In this document: piece by piece, positions 63,933-64,000 of the stretch
Layout of the letters: the number at the start of each line of letters is the position of its first letter
Position numbering within the stretch: the first letter of the stretch is position 1
Source: Enterococcus diestrammenae
GTDB lineage: Bacteria; Bacillota; Bacilli; Lactobacillales; Enterococcaceae
Direction of reading: 5' to 3'
DNA length: 64,000 nucleotides
NCBI RefSeq assembly: GCF_009933255.1
Contig: NZ_MAEI01000012.1
Span: forward strand, 1-64,000
The notes under the pieces: model-generated
What the model was told of the DNA's origin: nothing
Database searches by the model: none
Seen by the model: only the letters and a program-made list of their open reading frames with translations
Translations under genes and position numbers: made by a program

Positions 63933-64000
63933 TGTAAAACGCCCCTTTATCAGTTCATCTAATAGTTGCCCTAGTAATAGCAAGTCTCTCACAAGTCCGT

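Overview
The window looks like chromosome of an Enterococcus or a very close relative (low-GC Lactobacillales). The evidence is a 5S rRNA 3' end at position 1, a complete Na+-type V-ATPase operon in the order known from E. hirae (ntpF-I-K-E-C-G-A-B-D, then the K+ transporter ntpJ), an ahpC-ahpF pair, and an aromatic amino acid operon followed by an LCP (LytR-CpsA-Psr) gene. I cannot fix the species. No CRISPR array, tRNA, intact insertion sequence or prophage was seen.

Layout. 1-5.6 kb: tail of an rRNA operon, two overlapping coiled-coil genes of unknown function, a large membrane protein, a membrane-anchored thermonuclease and a small unknown gene. 5.7-8.2 kb: peroxide defence (ahpC with a PerR-like box, ahpF). 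8.5-19 kb: ntp operon with a terminator-bearing leader, then ntpJ. 19-21.3 kb: SRAP protein, an HhH DNA glycosylase-like protein and an AraC-type regulator. 21.6-26.5 kb: a five-gene sugar operon (two Gfo/Idh/MocA oxidoreductases, two sugar isomerase/epimerase-like proteins, one ThuA-like protein) with the look of an oxidative glycoside pathway. 26.8-29.3 kb: HIT protein, a small unknown, and a two-gene module of a PD-(D/E)XK-like protein plus an sce7725-like protein. 29.5-35.8 kb: a membrane BNR-propeller pair, a P-loop kinase, a GNAT, a flavodoxin, a PAP2 phosphatase and a HAD phosphatase.

35.8-48.4 kb is rich in drug-handling genes: two ABC-F proteins, each behind a long leader with small ORFs and an intrinsic terminator; a methyltransferase; an AI-2E-family protein; an MFS exporter; and a heterodimeric ABC exporter with a palindromic operator and a leader hairpin. 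48.3-53.5 kb: a fused MoxR-type AAA+/VWA protein with a partner, DegV, and an LCP protein. 53.7-62.2 kb: the aro operon aroE-aroF-aroB-aroC-tyrA-aroA-aroK-pheA on the minus strand. Its leader encodes an 18-residue peptide ending in KYYFSYFR, followed by competing hairpins and two terminators, which looks like classical aromatic attenuation. 62.3-64 kb: ATPase and permease of an ABC importer of the tryptophan-uptake type, continuing past the window edge.

The strongest leads are the leader-peptide attenuator of the aro operon, the translational-attenuation leaders in front of both ABC-F genes, the transporter-less oxidative sugar operon, and the nuclease-like/sce7725-like pair.
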